DNA of 40,766 bases from CAYYVJ01 sp964475115 (GCA_964475115.1 CAYYVJ010000008.1:1-40766); one strand, 5' to 3'. Counted from the stretch's first letter, positions 7,802 through 16,888 are shown. A program made the numbers and translations. The notes: generated by a model not told the origin, from the sequence alone.

Positions 7802-9391
7802 ATGATAAGAATATTACAATTAAAGCTTTCTCCTTCCCATAGTAATGAGGATTTAGAAAATGTAGTTTTAAAAACATTAAAGATTAATAAGGAACAGTTA
7901 CAAAAAACTATAATTGTTAAGCGCTCTATTGATGCAAGAAAAAAGAATGATATAAAGATTATTTATACAATAGATGCCGAGGTTTTAAATGAGAAAAAGG
8001 TAATTAAATCGCTACATAATAACACAAATGTTTTAAAAGCAAATGATGTGAAATATCAATTTCCTCCTCATGGTAACACAGTACTTAAACATAAACCGGT
8101 TATTATTGGTGCTGGACCAGCTGGGTTATATTGTGGACTTTTACTTGCGGAAAATGGATATAAACCAATCATATTAGAACGTGGCGAAGATGTAGATAAG
8201 CGAGCTAAATCAGTAGAAGACTTTTGGAATCATAATAAGTTAAATGTGAATTCTAATGTTCAATTTGGTGAAGGTGGAGCAGGTACTTTTTCCGATGGGA
8301 AACTAAATACACTTGTTAAAGACAACTATGGAAGAAGTAGAAAAGTATTAGAGGTTTTTGTTGAAGCAGGTGCGCCAGCGGAGATTCTTTATATAAACAA
8401 ACCTCATATTGGAACAGACTTACTAAGAGATGTAGTTAAAAATATTCGAAAAAAGATTATTGAACTTGGTGGTGAAGTGAGATTTACAAGTCAGGTTACT
8501 GATTTCCAAATAAAAGACAAAAAACTAGTGGGAGTAGTAATAAATGAAAAGGAGGAGCTGCCATGTGAAGTTGCAATTTTAGCAATTGGTCACAGTGCAA
8601 GAGATACCTTTGAGAACCTGTATAATCACAAAATCCATATGGAGACTAAGACTTTTGCCATGGGAGTTCGAATTGAACATCCTCAGACATTAATTAACAA
8701 GTCGCAATATGGAGTGGAAGAAAGTCCATATTTACCAGTAGCAGATTATAAGCTAAGTCACACCTTAGAAACTGGTAGAAGCATCTATTCATTTTGTATG
8801 TGCCCAGGAGGGTTCGTAGTAAATTCATCTTCAGAAGAGAAAAGACTAGCCGTAAATGGTATGAGTTATCATGACAGAGATAGCGAAAATGCCAACAGTG
8901 CATTAATTGTTTCTATTACACCAAATGATTATATGACTTCACATCCATTAGCTGGCCTAGAGTTTCAAAGAGAGCTCGAGTCTGCTGCTTACAATCTGGG
9001 AAATGGAAAGATTCCAATTCAACTTTACAAGGATTTTTGTGAAAATGTAGAAAGTAAAGAAATCGGTAAAGTGATTCCACAAATAAAAGGAAGTTATATG
9101 CTAGCTAATTTGAGAAAAATACTTCCAGATTTTATTAGTCAATCAATTATCGAAGGAGTAGAAGTTTTTGGAACTAAAATCAAAGGTTTTAACAGAGGAG
9201 ATGCATTGCTTTCGGGTATTGAAAGTAGGACTTCTTCTCCTGTAAGAATTTTGCGAGATGAATTTTTTGAAAATGAGATTAAGGGAATCTATCCTTGTGG
9301 AGAAGGTGCGGGTTATGCTGGAGGCATCACATCTGCTGCTATGGATGGAATCAAAATGGCAGAAGCAATTGCCAAACGTTACGCTCCGTAG
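7802..9391 (+). CDS. COG2509-type FAD-dependent protein
   Basis: This is a 529-aa flavoprotein of an uncharacterised FAD-dependent dehydrogenase-like family (COG2509). An N-terminal domain of ~95 residues precedes the FAD-binding glycine motif GAGPAG at 103-108. A conserved FGEGGAGTFSDGKLNT stretch follows. The C-terminus carries a second nucleotide-contact motif (GEGAGYAGGITSAAMDG) near residue 500. No transmembrane segment is visible. The reaction is unknown. The last 23 bases of the gene contain the -35 element of the proB promoter. Confidence 0.9.
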   Translation: MIRILQLKLSPSHSNEDLENVVLKTLKINKEQLQKTIIVKRSIDARKKNDIKIIYTIDAEVLNEKKVIKSLHNNTNVLKANDVKYQFPPHGNTVLKHKPVIIGAGPAGLYCGLLLAENGYKPIILERGEDVDKRAKSVEDFWNHNKLNVNSNVQFGEGGAGTFSDGKLNTLVKDNYGRSRKVLEVFVEAGAPAEILYINKPHIGTDLLRDVVKNIRKKIIELGGEVRFTSQVTDFQIKDKKLVGVVINEKEELPCEVAILAIGHSARDTFENLYNHKIHMETKTFAMGVRIEHPQTLINKSQYGVEESPYLPVADYKLSHTLETGRSIYSFCMCPGGFVVNSSSEEKRLAVNGMSYHDRDSENANSALIVSITPNDYMTSHPLAGLEFQRELESAAYNLGNGKIPIQLYKDFCENVESKEIGKVIPQIKGSYMLANLRKILPDFISQSIIEGVEVFGTKIKGFNRGDALLSGIESRTSSPVRILRDEFFENEIKGIYPCGEGAGYAGGITSAAMDGIKMAEAIAKRYAP

Positions 9392-9397
9392 TATAAT
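9369..9397 (+). promoter_or_regulatory. Sigma-A promoter for the proB block
   Basis: TTGCCA (9369-9374, 5 of 6 to consensus) and a perfect TATAAT (9392-9397) are separated by exactly 17 bases. The -35 is inside the end of the preceding flavoprotein gene and the -10 just after its stop. Transcription would begin near 9404, leaving a leader of only about 23 bases before proB. That leaves no room for a T-box or other leader regulator. Confidence 0.72.
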
Positions 9398-9426
9398 AAC
9401 ACTTATAATTACTATTGGAGGTTCTA

Positions 9427-10266
9427 ATGGACTATAGACAAAAACTAAAAGATAAGAAGCGAATTGTAGTTAAAGTTGGTTCTTCTTCTCTTACCCATAA
9501 TACGACAGGTGGAATTAACTTACAAAAGTTAGAAAAGCTGGTTCGGACTCTATGTGATTTAAAAAATCAAGGAAAAGATATTGTTTTAGTATCTTCGGGT
9601 GCCATTGCTGTTGGTAAAAATGTTTTAAGATTAGATCAAAAGAAGATGTCTCTATCTGAAAAGCAAGCCTGTGCAGCCATTGGACAAGCAAACTTAATAC
9701 TAATATACCAAAAACTTTTTTCTGAATATAGTCAAGTGTCTGCTCAAATTTTAATGACAAAAGACACTGTAGTGAATAACCTTTCTAGATACAATGCTAG
9801 GAATACATTTGAAGAACTATTTAAAATGGGAGTAATTCCAATAGTAAATGAAAATGATACTGTTTCAACCTATGAGATTCAATTCGGAGATAATGACCGT
9901 CTTTCTGCAATTGTAACTGGACTTGTAGGCGCTGATCTATTGATTTTATTATCTGATATTGACGGATTATTTACAGACGATCCGAATCAAAATCCAGATG
10001 CTAAATTTATTGATTTGGTTCCGGAATTGACCAATGAATTGTTCCATATGGGAAAAGACTCTTCTAGTAGTAATGTTGGAACTGGTGGAATGTCTACAAA
10101 ACTTATGGCAGCTAAAATTGCAACGGATTCAGGTGCAGATATGGTTATTGCCAATGGAAAAGACTTAAGTGTACTATATGAAATACTAAATGGCAAAAAA
10201 ATGGGAACCCTTTTTACAGCTCATAAGGACAATAATTTTAATTTAATTGATTATCTTGAGGACTGA
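9427..10266 (+). CDS. proB: Glutamate 5-kinase, short form without PUA domain
   Basis: ProB phosphorylates L-glutamate to gamma-glutamyl phosphate, the first step of proline synthesis. The amino-acid-kinase fold is shown by KVGSSSLT near residue 18, SSGAIAVG near 56 and NENDTVS near 142. At 279 aa it lacks the C-terminal PUA domain of the ~365-aa form, a difference known among bacteria. TTGGAGG at 9415-9421 supports the ATG at 9427; the in-frame TTG at 9415 overlaps that site. ProA is three genes downstream in the same direction. Confidence 0.95.
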   Translation: MDYRQKLKDKKRIVVKVGSSSLTHNTTGGINLQKLEKLVRTLCDLKNQGKDIVLVSSGAIAVGKNVLRLDQKKMSLSEKQACAAIGQANLILIYQKLFSEYSQVSAQILMTKDTVVNNLSRYNARNTFEELFKMGVIPIVNENDTVSTYEIQFGDNDRLSAIVTGLVGADLLILLSDIDGLFTDDPNQNPDAKFIDLVPELTNELFHMGKDSSSSNVGTGGMSTKLMAAKIATDSGADMVIANGKDLSVLYEILNGKKMGTLFTAHKDNNFNLIDYLED

Positions 10267-10290
10267 TAAGAATCGACGGGAGGAAACAAC

Positions 10291-11481
10291 ATGGACATAC
10301 GAATTATTAAGAATACAGAAGATGTTGAATACTATCCAATAAAAGATGATCTTATTTTATTAATTGGAAATCATGAAAGAGAAATAGAAAATATTCAGAG
10401 CAAAAAATATACTATTTTTCGAGTAGATGCAAATGTAAAGGAAGAGGTGATGCCTCTCATCCACAAGTATGATATTTGGGAGATTATTGATATTTGGGCG
10501 AATATAGGTTACTTATATTTTTCGGAATGTAACTTCTTGGAAAAAGGAAAAGTTGAAATCATTATTTACAGATATCATCTTGAAACAGAACAATGCGTCC
10601 CTATTTATACGATTGAAGAAGAATTAAGTATTTATCCTACACAAAAGAAGGTGAAACTTTTTGTATTAGATGAAAACTTTTTATTAATACAGCATGAATA
10701 TTTAAAGACAAATTCAGCAAATACATATCAAAGTTTTTTTGACTTTGAATTATTTCTTTATAATATTAAAGAGAAAGCAACACACCAGGTCACAGATGAA
10801 AGCCTTTCTATAGGTGGTATTGAAAAAATGCTTCCTATTTCAAAAAACATATGTGCCATTAAAACAGGATTCAACTTATTAAAAGATAATCGTTTTTCTG
10901 TACTTGAGAAATCAGAAGTTGTTGTTGAAAATATTGGCTTCATTAATGTAAAACAAATGATTTCAGACATATTGTTAAAACAAGAAAATGTATTTATCGA
11001 TGTAATTGATCAAGCTTATTTCTCAAAAACATTTTGTAATATTAAAGTAATGGATGATTATTTGATTTATTCTAGAATAATACCTGAAGAAAATAAAGAA
11101 GAAATTGTTTTTTATAAATATTCTTCAAAAGAAATTAAGGTTGGAATTAATCAAGGGATTACTACTTTAGAAGATTTATCAAATCCAGTTATTTTGGGTG
11201 GAACTCCATACATTATTTTGAAAAATGAAGACAGAACGGATTTTTATAGCTTGATAAAAGAAGAAATAGATTTTTATTATGAAAATGATATTGTCATAAA
11301 AGATGTAGTTAATGATTTGATTATGACAGAAAGAAAAATACCAGGAAAATTACTAAAAAAACCTCAATCATTTATAGACGTATACCAATACCCAAAGAAC
11401 AATCTATTGCTTCATGAAAATTCACCCTATATAAAGTGTATCTCTATGAATAATGATAGTCTATACGTTTTTATAAATTAG
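10291..11481 (+). CDS. Unrecognised 396-aa cytoplasmic protein
   Basis: I do not recognise this protein. It has no signal peptide or membrane segment, is rich in Ile, Glu, Lys and aromatic residues, and has no obvious catalytic motif. Alternating short hydrophobic strands and phrases such as LFLYNIKEKATHQVTDE (near residue 150) are loosely like blades of a TolB-type beta-propeller, but this is only an impression. A strong GGGAGGAAA site supports the ATG at 10291. Base composition and codon use look like the neighbours'. It sits between proB and the 5-formyl-THF cyclo-ligase gene with gaps of 24 and 30 bases, so it is probably co-transcribed with them. Confidence 0.8.
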   Translation: MDIRIIKNTEDVEYYPIKDDLILLIGNHEREIENIQSKKYTIFRVDANVKEEVMPLIHKYDIWEIIDIWANIGYLYFSECNFLEKGKVEIIIYRYHLETEQCVPIYTIEEELSIYPTQKKVKLFVLDENFLLIQHEYLKTNSANTYQSFFDFELFLYNIKEKATHQVTDESLSIGGIEKMLPISKNICAIKTGFNLLKDNRFSVLEKSEVVVENIGFINVKQMISDILLKQENVFIDVIDQAYFSKTFCNIKVMDDYLIYSRIIPEENKEEIVFYKYSSKEIKVGINQGITTLEDLSNPVILGGTPYIILKNEDRTDFYSLIKEEIDFYYENDIVIKDVVNDLIMTERKIPGKLLKKPQSFIDVYQYPKNNLLLHENSPYIKCISMNNDSLYVFIN

Positions 11482-11511
11482 GAATTCGAAAAAAGTTGGA
11501 GATGAGATTAG

Positions 11512-12060
11512 ATGACATATACTAAAAAAGAAGCTCGATTGCTTGTTAAAGGATATCGCCAAACTCTTTCTCAAGATGATGCGGTTTATAGAAGTGTAAC
11601 AATTCTAGACAGACTTATGAACATGGAAGAGTATAAACAAGCGACTTGTATTTATGCCTATGTTAGTTTTGGAAACGAAGTAATGACAAGACCTTTAATA
11701 CAAAAGGCACTTTCAGAAGGGAAAAAAGTTGCATTACCAAAAGTAATGGGGAAAGAAATAGAATTTTTCTACATTGAAAGTGAAGATGATCTAGAGGAAA
11801 GTAAATTTGGAATCTTAGAACCAAAAGATTGTGAAAAGGCGGAAGATAAAAATGCTTTATTGATTATGCCAGGTGTTGCCTTTGACAAAGACAATAACCG
11901 TGTGGGATATGGGGCCGGATATTATGATAAATATTTAGATAAGCCGAATAATCATTATAAAATAGCATTAGCTTATAAATTTCAGGTATTTGAATCTGTA
12001 TATAATGATGAACATGATAAGAAACCAGACCTTGTTTTAACTGAAGAGAGGGGCGTTTAA
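11512..12060 (+). CDS. 5-formyltetrahydrofolate cyclo-ligase
   Basis: This enzyme uses ATP to convert 5-formyl-THF to 5,10-methenyl-THF, recovering a folate form that inhibits serine hydroxymethyltransferase. The family signature is clear in the second half: MPGVAFD followed by NRVGYGAGYYDKYL (about residues 119-142), which forms the ATP and folate pocket. The 182-aa length is typical. It ends one base before proA begins, so the pair is likely translationally coupled. GTTGGAG lies about 12 bases before the start. Confidence 0.93.
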   Translation: MTYTKKEARLLVKGYRQTLSQDDAVYRSVTILDRLMNMEEYKQATCIYAYVSFGNEVMTRPLIQKALSEGKKVALPKVMGKEIEFFYIESEDDLEESKFGILEPKDCEKAEDKNALLIMPGVAFDKDNNRVGYGAGYYDKYLDKPNNHYKIALAYKFQVFESVYNDEHDKKPDLVLTEERGV

Positions 12061-12061
12061 T

Positions 12062-13309
12062 ATGTTGTCTTTAATTGAGATTGGAAAAAGAGCGAAAGAA
12101 ACAACGCTTAAGCTATCTATTCTTGAAACAACTAAGAAAAACCAAGCTTTAGAAGCTGTTGCAAAGGCACTTATCGATTATGAAGCAGATATTTTAGAAG
12201 CGAATAAGTTAGACATAGAAGCTGCGAATAAAAATGGCATGAAAAAAAGTCTAGTAGATAGACTTTTATTAAATCATGAAAGAATAGAAGGAATGGCAGA
12301 AGGGCTTAGACAAGTTGCTCAACTTGACGATCCTATTGGAGAAGTATTATCTATGACCCAGAGGCCAAACGGTCTTGTGATAGGTCAAAAAAGGGTCCCA
12401 CTTGGAGTAATTGGCATTATCTATGAAGCGCGTCCTAATGTAACTGCAGATGCTTTTGGTTTATGTTTTAAAACAGGCAATCCAGTTATCTTAAAAGGTG
12501 GTAGTGATGCGATAGAATCCAATAAAAAAATTGTTGAAATTATCCGCAAGACTCTAAAAAATAGGAATGATTTTGAGGATGCTGTGCAATTGATTGAAGA
12601 CACCAATCGCGAAACCACAAATGCATTTATGAAATTAAATGAGTATGTTGATGTTTTAATTCCAAGAGGTAGTGCTGGGCTAATCAAAGCTGTTGTTGAA
12701 AACAGCACGATTCCAGTAATTGAAACAGGAACTGGAAATTGTCATATATTTGTAGATGAATCTGCCGATTATAAAATGGCTTTAGATATTATTTTTAATG
12801 CAAAGACTCAAAGAGTTGGGGTATGTAATGCTTGTGAGTCTTTGGTAATACATGAGAAAATAGCAGACGAATTCTTACCACTTCTAAAAGAAGTATTAGA
12901 TGAGAAACAAGTAGAGATAAGAGGCGATGAAGTTGTAACTAGAATTCTTCCTTCAGCAACATTAGCAGAAGAAGATGATTTTAGAACAGAATATCTTGAC
13001 TATATTGTTTCTGCAAAAGTAGTTGCTAATATAGAGGAAGCAATCGCACACATCAATCACTATAATACCAAACATTCTGAAGCTATTATTACAAATGATT
13101 ATGCTAATTCTCAAAGATTTTTAAATGAAATCGATGCGGCGGCTGTTTATGTAAATGCTTCGACTAGATTTACGGATGGTTTTGAATTTGGTTTTGGTGC
13201 TGAACTTGGTATTAGTACTCAAAAGTTACATGCTAGAGGACCAATGGGACTTAAAGAATTATGTTCTTTAAAATACATTATCTATGGAAATGGACAAGTG
13301 AGAAAATAA
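12062..13309 (+). CDS. proA: Gamma-glutamyl phosphate reductase
   Basis: ProA reduces gamma-glutamyl phosphate with NADPH to glutamate-5-semialdehyde, the second step of proline synthesis. It has the aldehyde dehydrogenase fold. The catalytic cysteine is C255 within RVGVCNACES, and the upstream IYEARPNVTADA motif (about 120-131) contributes to NADPH binding. The 415-aa length is normal. GAGAGGGGC just before the previous stop serves as its ribosome site. It is separated from proB by two other genes, which is less common than adjacent proBA. Confidence 0.97.
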   Translation: MLSLIEIGKRAKETTLKLSILETTKKNQALEAVAKALIDYEADILEANKLDIEAANKNGMKKSLVDRLLLNHERIEGMAEGLRQVAQLDDPIGEVLSMTQRPNGLVIGQKRVPLGVIGIIYEARPNVTADAFGLCFKTGNPVILKGGSDAIESNKKIVEIIRKTLKNRNDFEDAVQLIEDTNRETTNAFMKLNEYVDVLIPRGSAGLIKAVVENSTIPVIETGTGNCHIFVDESADYKMALDIIFNAKTQRVGVCNACESLVIHEKIADEFLPLLKEVLDEKQVEIRGDEVVTRILPSATLAEEDDFRTEYLDYIVSAKVVANIEEAIAHINHYNTKHSEAIITNDYANSQRFLNEIDAAAVYVNASTRFTDGFEFGFGAELGISTQKLHARGPMGLKELCSLKYIIYGNGQVRK

Positions 13310-13335
13310 AGAAATGAAAATACAGGAGAAAAGAA

Positions 13336-14787
13336 ATGTCATTGTCAAAAATTGATTTTACACAGATAGATTTAATGGAAGAAGCACCTTTAACAGAGCC
13401 TGAAAGACAATATTATTATATTGCAAAAATGAAGGAATGGGTAAGAAAGCAAGAGCTAAAACTAGGAAGAAAATTAACTGCTTGTACTCAAACTTTTGGT
13501 TGCCAAATGAATGCTCGTGATTCCGAAAAGCTTCTTGGTATCTTAGAAGAAGTAGGTTATGAAGCAACATCCTCAGAGGAAGCAGATTTTGTAATCTATA
13601 ATACTTGCACAGTAAGAGAAAATGCTAACTTAAAGGTTTATGGAAGATTGGGATTTTTGCAAACTTTGAAAAAGAAAAATCCAAATATGAGAATTGCACT
13701 TTGCGGTTGCATGATGCAAGAGGAAGAAGTAGTAGAAAAAATCAAGAAAAGTTATAAGTTTGTTGATATTATTTTTGGTACTCATAATATTTATAAGCTA
13801 GCTGAGCTTATGTGGATACGTAAAAATGAAGATAAAATGACGATTGATATTTGGGAAGGTACAAAAGATATCATAGAGGATCTTCCTAATGAAAGAAAAT
13901 ATTCATTCAAATCAGGCGTGAATATAATGTTTGGTTGTAATAATTTTTGCAGCTATTGCATTGTACCTTATGTAAGAGGTAGAGAGCGCAGTAGAAATGC
14001 TCAAGATATTGTAAATGAGATCAAAGATTTGGTTAAAGACGGTGTAGTTGAAATTATGCTATTGGGTCAAAACGTAAACTCTTATGGAAAGAATCTAGAC
14101 ACTCCTATGTCTTTTGCTGAGTTATTACAAGAAGTAGAAAAGATAGAAGGACTAGAGAGAATTCGTTTTATGACTTCTCATCCAAAAGATCTATCCGATG
14201 AATTAATAGAAGTGATGAAAAACTCTAAAAAGATTTGTAAACAACTACATTTACCACTTCAATCAGGAAGTACAAATATATTAAAGATTATGAATCGTCG
14301 CTATACAAAAGAAGATTATATTAGAGTCGCAGAGAAGATAAAAGCTGCTGTTCCTGATATTTCTCTTACAACAGATATTATTGTAGGATTCCCAGGAGAA
14401 ACAGAGGAAGATTTTGAAGAAACATTAGATGTAGTTAGAAAAGTTAAATATGATAGTGCTTATACCTTTATTTATTCTAAACGTACGGGTACACCTGCTG
14501 CAATTATGGAAAATCAAATACCAGAAGATGTTGTAAAACAACGTTTTGATCGTTTATTAGTAGAGGTGAAATCTATTTCTTCAGAACTGTTTGCTAGAGA
14601 TAAAGGAAAGATTGAAAAAGTCCTTGTTGAAGAAATAAATGGGCAAGATGAGAACTTGGTAACGGGACGTTTAAGTAACAATGCTTTGGTGCACTTTCCA
14701 GGAGATGCAAGTCTAATCGGAAAAATTGTAGATGTAAAATTAGATGAAGCCAAAGGTTTCTATTACTTAGGTACAAAAATAAGCTAA
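13336..14787 (+). CDS. miaB: tRNA-2-methylthio-N6-dimethylallyladenosine synthase
   Basis: MiaB is a radical-SAM methylthiotransferase that converts i6A37 to ms2i6A37 in tRNA; its partner MiaA, which makes i6A, is encoded downstream at 24861. Two iron-sulfur cluster sites are visible: C56, C91 and C125 in the N-terminal UPF0004 domain, and the radical-SAM triad C201, C205 and C208 (CNNFCSYC). A TRAM RNA-binding domain occupies the last ~65 residues. The 483-aa length fits clostridial MiaB, which has an N-terminal extension of about 45 residues. AGGAG precedes the ATG. Confidence 0.96.
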   Translation: MSLSKIDFTQIDLMEEAPLTEPERQYYYIAKMKEWVRKQELKLGRKLTACTQTFGCQMNARDSEKLLGILEEVGYEATSSEEADFVIYNTCTVRENANLKVYGRLGFLQTLKKKNPNMRIALCGCMMQEEEVVEKIKKSYKFVDIIFGTHNIYKLAELMWIRKNEDKMTIDIWEGTKDIIEDLPNERKYSFKSGVNIMFGCNNFCSYCIVPYVRGRERSRNAQDIVNEIKDLVKDGVVEIMLLGQNVNSYGKNLDTPMSFAELLQEVEKIEGLERIRFMTSHPKDLSDELIEVMKNSKKICKQLHLPLQSGSTNILKIMNRRYTKEDYIRVAEKIKAAVPDISLTTDIIVGFPGETEEDFEETLDVVRKVKYDSAYTFIYSKRTGTPAAIMENQIPEDVVKQRFDRLLVEVKSISSELFARDKGKIEKVLVEEINGQDENLVTGRLSNNALVHFPGDASLIGKIVDVKLDEAKGFYYLGTKIS

Positions 14788-14801
14788 AATGGAGGTTTAT
14801 T

Positions 14802-16250
14802 ATGAGTCGATTTATAAAAGCGATTCCTGAAGAAGTAGGATTTTCTTCTGAAAATATATTGAAATTTATAAAAGCCTTAGAAAACAACGGAATTCCAATG
14901 CATAGTTTACTTATGATACGTTATGGTAAACTATTTACAGAAACTTATTATGCACCTTATAAAGAAGAGACTCTACATCGCATGTTTTCTGTAACTAAAA
15001 GTTTTACCTCCATTGCAATTGGTTTATTAGCAGAGGAAGGTAAACTTTCTTTAGAGGATAAGATTATAGATCATTTTTCTGAAATGCTTCCTGAATCGGG
15101 AGTGCATCCTTATATAGCAGAAATGACTATTAAAGATATGCTAAAGATGGCTACAGCCCATGAAAATACTACATATAAACTGAATTTAAAAGAAGACTGG
15201 GTGAAAAGCTTTTTTATTACCATGCCTTCCCATCATCCAGGAAGCATTTTCTCCTATGACACTTCTTCTAGCCATACTTTGGCTGCTTTAGTTGAAAAAT
15301 TAAGTGGAATGAAAATGTTGGATTATTTACGTGGGAAAGTTTTAGATGAACTTGAATTTTCAAAAGATGCTTATATTATATCGGATCCAAATGGAGTATC
15401 TATGGGTGGCTCTGGTCTTATGGCAACAACTATGGACTTAGCTAAAGTGGCATGGCTAGTGATGCATGATGGAAGGTCAGAGGGCAAACAACTTATTCCA
15501 GAGTGGTATATAAAGGAAGCTACTAAAAAGCAAATCGATACCTTTCTTAAGGGAGGTTCTATCGAAGAAAAACAAGGGTATGGATATCAGTTTTGGAGAA
15601 TCAGAAATGATGGATTCGCATTATTTGGAATGGGTGGCCAATTAGCTATCTGTTTGCCAAAAGAAGATTTACTTATCGTTACAACTGCGGATACGCAAGG
15701 ATTAGCTGGCGGAGTTCAAGCAATCTATGATATCTTTTGGAGAGAAATCTATGAAACTCTATCCGATAAACCTTTAGCAAAGGATAGCGAAGCATTTGAG
15801 GCACTACAAGTCGCTTTAAAAGAAAATCATATCAAAGCAGTAATAGGAGAGCAAACAAGCTCTTTCGTAAATAAAATAAATGGACATTCATATAAATTTG
15901 ATGATAATCCCATGAATCTTAAAACGATTCAAATTGAATTAAAAGAAGATTCTGGGATCCTTTACTATGAAAATGAAAGTGGTATACAAGAGCTAACTTT
16001 TGGTTTAGGGAAGCAAATAGAAAGTAAATTTGGACATTATAATATGGATTGTGTAACTTCAGCTGCATGGGTTTTAGAAAAAACTCTTTTTATAAAGAGC
16101 CATATTATTGATGAATCTATAGGCTCGATTCAAATTCAAGTTCATTTTATAGATGATACAGACGTTGTGGTGTATATGAAAAAAGTCGAAGAAACATTCT
16201 TTCAAGAATTTTCGGGTTTTGCAAACGGTAAAATAATTCCTAAGATTTAA
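14802..16250 (+). CDS. Serine hydrolase, beta-lactamase class C fold
   Basis: The protein belongs to the beta-lactamase/esterase-like serine hydrolase family (COG1680). The nucleophile motif SVTK is at residues 63-66, so S63 and K66 are the expected catalytic pair. The second motif is probably Y152 in YDT, where the class C consensus is YxN. A GMGGQ stretch stands where the third motif is expected. After ~310 catalytic residues there is a ~150-residue C-terminal domain of unknown role. No signal peptide is visible, so it appears cytoplasmic; the substrate cannot be inferred. TGGAGG lies 8 bases before the ATG. An intrinsic terminator overlaps its stop codon. Confidence 0.88.
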   Translation: MSRFIKAIPEEVGFSSENILKFIKALENNGIPMHSLLMIRYGKLFTETYYAPYKEETLHRMFSVTKSFTSIAIGLLAEEGKLSLEDKIIDHFSEMLPESGVHPYIAEMTIKDMLKMATAHENTTYKLNLKEDWVKSFFITMPSHHPGSIFSYDTSSSHTLAALVEKLSGMKMLDYLRGKVLDELEFSKDAYIISDPNGVSMGGSGLMATTMDLAKVAWLVMHDGRSEGKQLIPEWYIKEATKKQIDTFLKGGSIEEKQGYGYQFWRIRNDGFALFGMGGQLAICLPKEDLLIVTTADTQGLAGGVQAIYDIFWREIYETLSDKPLAKDSEAFEALQVALKENHIKAVIGEQTSSFVNKINGHSYKFDDNPMNLKTIQIELKEDSGILYYENESGIQELTFGLGKQIESKFGHYNMDCVTSAAWVLEKTLFIKSHIIDESIGSIQIQVHFIDDTDVVVYMKKVEETFFQEFSGFANGKIIPKI

Positions 16251-16269
16251 TTTAGGAATTAATTTTTTT
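16234..16269 (+). terminator. Intrinsic terminator after the serine hydrolase
   Basis: A 10-bp stem (16234-16243 with 16252-16261, core AATTCCTAA / TTAGGAATT) has an 8-base loop and is followed by seven Ts at 16263-16269. The loop contains the stop codon of the serine hydrolase. It separates that gene from the sigma-factor unit. Confidence 0.75.
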
Positions 16270-16271
16270 CA

Positions 16272-16300
16272 TTGCAACAAAAGTGGTATTTTATTACACT
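16272..16300 (+). promoter_or_regulatory. Candidate promoter of the sigma-factor gene
   Basis: TTGCAA (16272-16277) and TACACT (16295-16300) are spaced by 17 bases, directly after the terminator and about 65 bases before the sigma-factor ATG. Each half matches 4 of 6 sigma-A bases. The TGCAAC could alternatively be an ECF-type -35 if the factor activates itself. Confidence 0.35.
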
Positions 16301-16332
16301 TATATTATGTAAGGTGTTAAAAGCATCTTTCA

Positions 16333-16346
16333 CGAAATGCATTTCG
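16333..16346. promoter_or_regulatory. 14-bp perfect palindrome in the sigma-factor leader
   Basis: CGAAATGCATTTCG is an exact palindrome lying 4 bases before the AGAGGTGAGG ribosome site of the sigma-factor gene. A DNA-binding dimer could use it as an operator, but no regulator is identified. A single 14-bp palindrome can also arise by chance. Confidence 0.35.
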
Positions 16347-16365
16347 AAACAGAGGTGAGGAAATA

Positions 16366-16875
16366 ATGGAGCAAACTCAAATGGATATGTTAGTAAGGAA
16401 GGCAAAAAATATGGATCCAGAGGCCTTTTCACAGTTGTATCAGGAGATTTATAAGGATTTATACCGATTTGCTTACTACACTCTAAGGAATACACATGAT
16501 GCTGAAGATGTAGTGAGTGAAACTGTTGTAGATGCCTATTATGGAATCTCAAAACTAAAGGAAGAACAAGCCTTTAGGGGGTGGATATTTAAAATATTGT
16601 CTGTTAAATGTAAGCGTAAGTTAAAAGATTACGTTAATAAAACAGTTCCTTTGGAGCTTGAGACAGATATTCCTGTCCTTGAAAAGGAAACCTATGAAGA
16701 CCTTGATTCGGCTTTGTTATCCCTTTCGAACAAAGAGAGGATAATTCTATCTATGTCAATTTTTGCAGGATATAAAAGCTCAGAAATAGGAAAAACTCTA
16801 CACATGAATCATAATACTGTTAGATCAGTACAAAGCAGAGCACTTGATAAATTAAGAGCCATATTAGAAATATAA
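16366..16875 (+). CDS. ECF-like RNA polymerase sigma factor
   Basis: This 169-aa protein has the two-domain layout of group IV (ECF) sigma factors. Region 2 (about residues 12-78) includes the DAEDVVSETVVDAY core-binding helix and a WIFKIL stretch. Region 4 (about 112-165) is a helix-turn-helix with SEIGKTLHMNHNTVRS. There is no region 1 or 3. AGAGGTGAGG gives a strong ribosome site. The next gene, 13 bases downstream, encodes a membrane protein with a short cytoplasmic N-terminus and is probably its anti-sigma factor. The signal and regulon are unknown. Confidence 0.9.
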   Translation: MEQTQMDMLVRKAKNMDPEAFSQLYQEIYKDLYRFAYYTLRNTHDAEDVVSETVVDAYYGISKLKEEQAFRGWIFKILSVKCKRKLKDYVNKTVPLELETDIPVLEKETYEDLDSALLSLSNKERIILSMSIFAGYKSSEIGKTLHMNHNTVRSVQSRALDKLRAILEI

Positions 16876-16888
16876 GGAGGTAACTCTT

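Noticed and set aside
9398..9426. T-box or other leader RNA controlling proline synthesis
   Set aside because: The predicted leader is only about 23 bases and has no stem structure.
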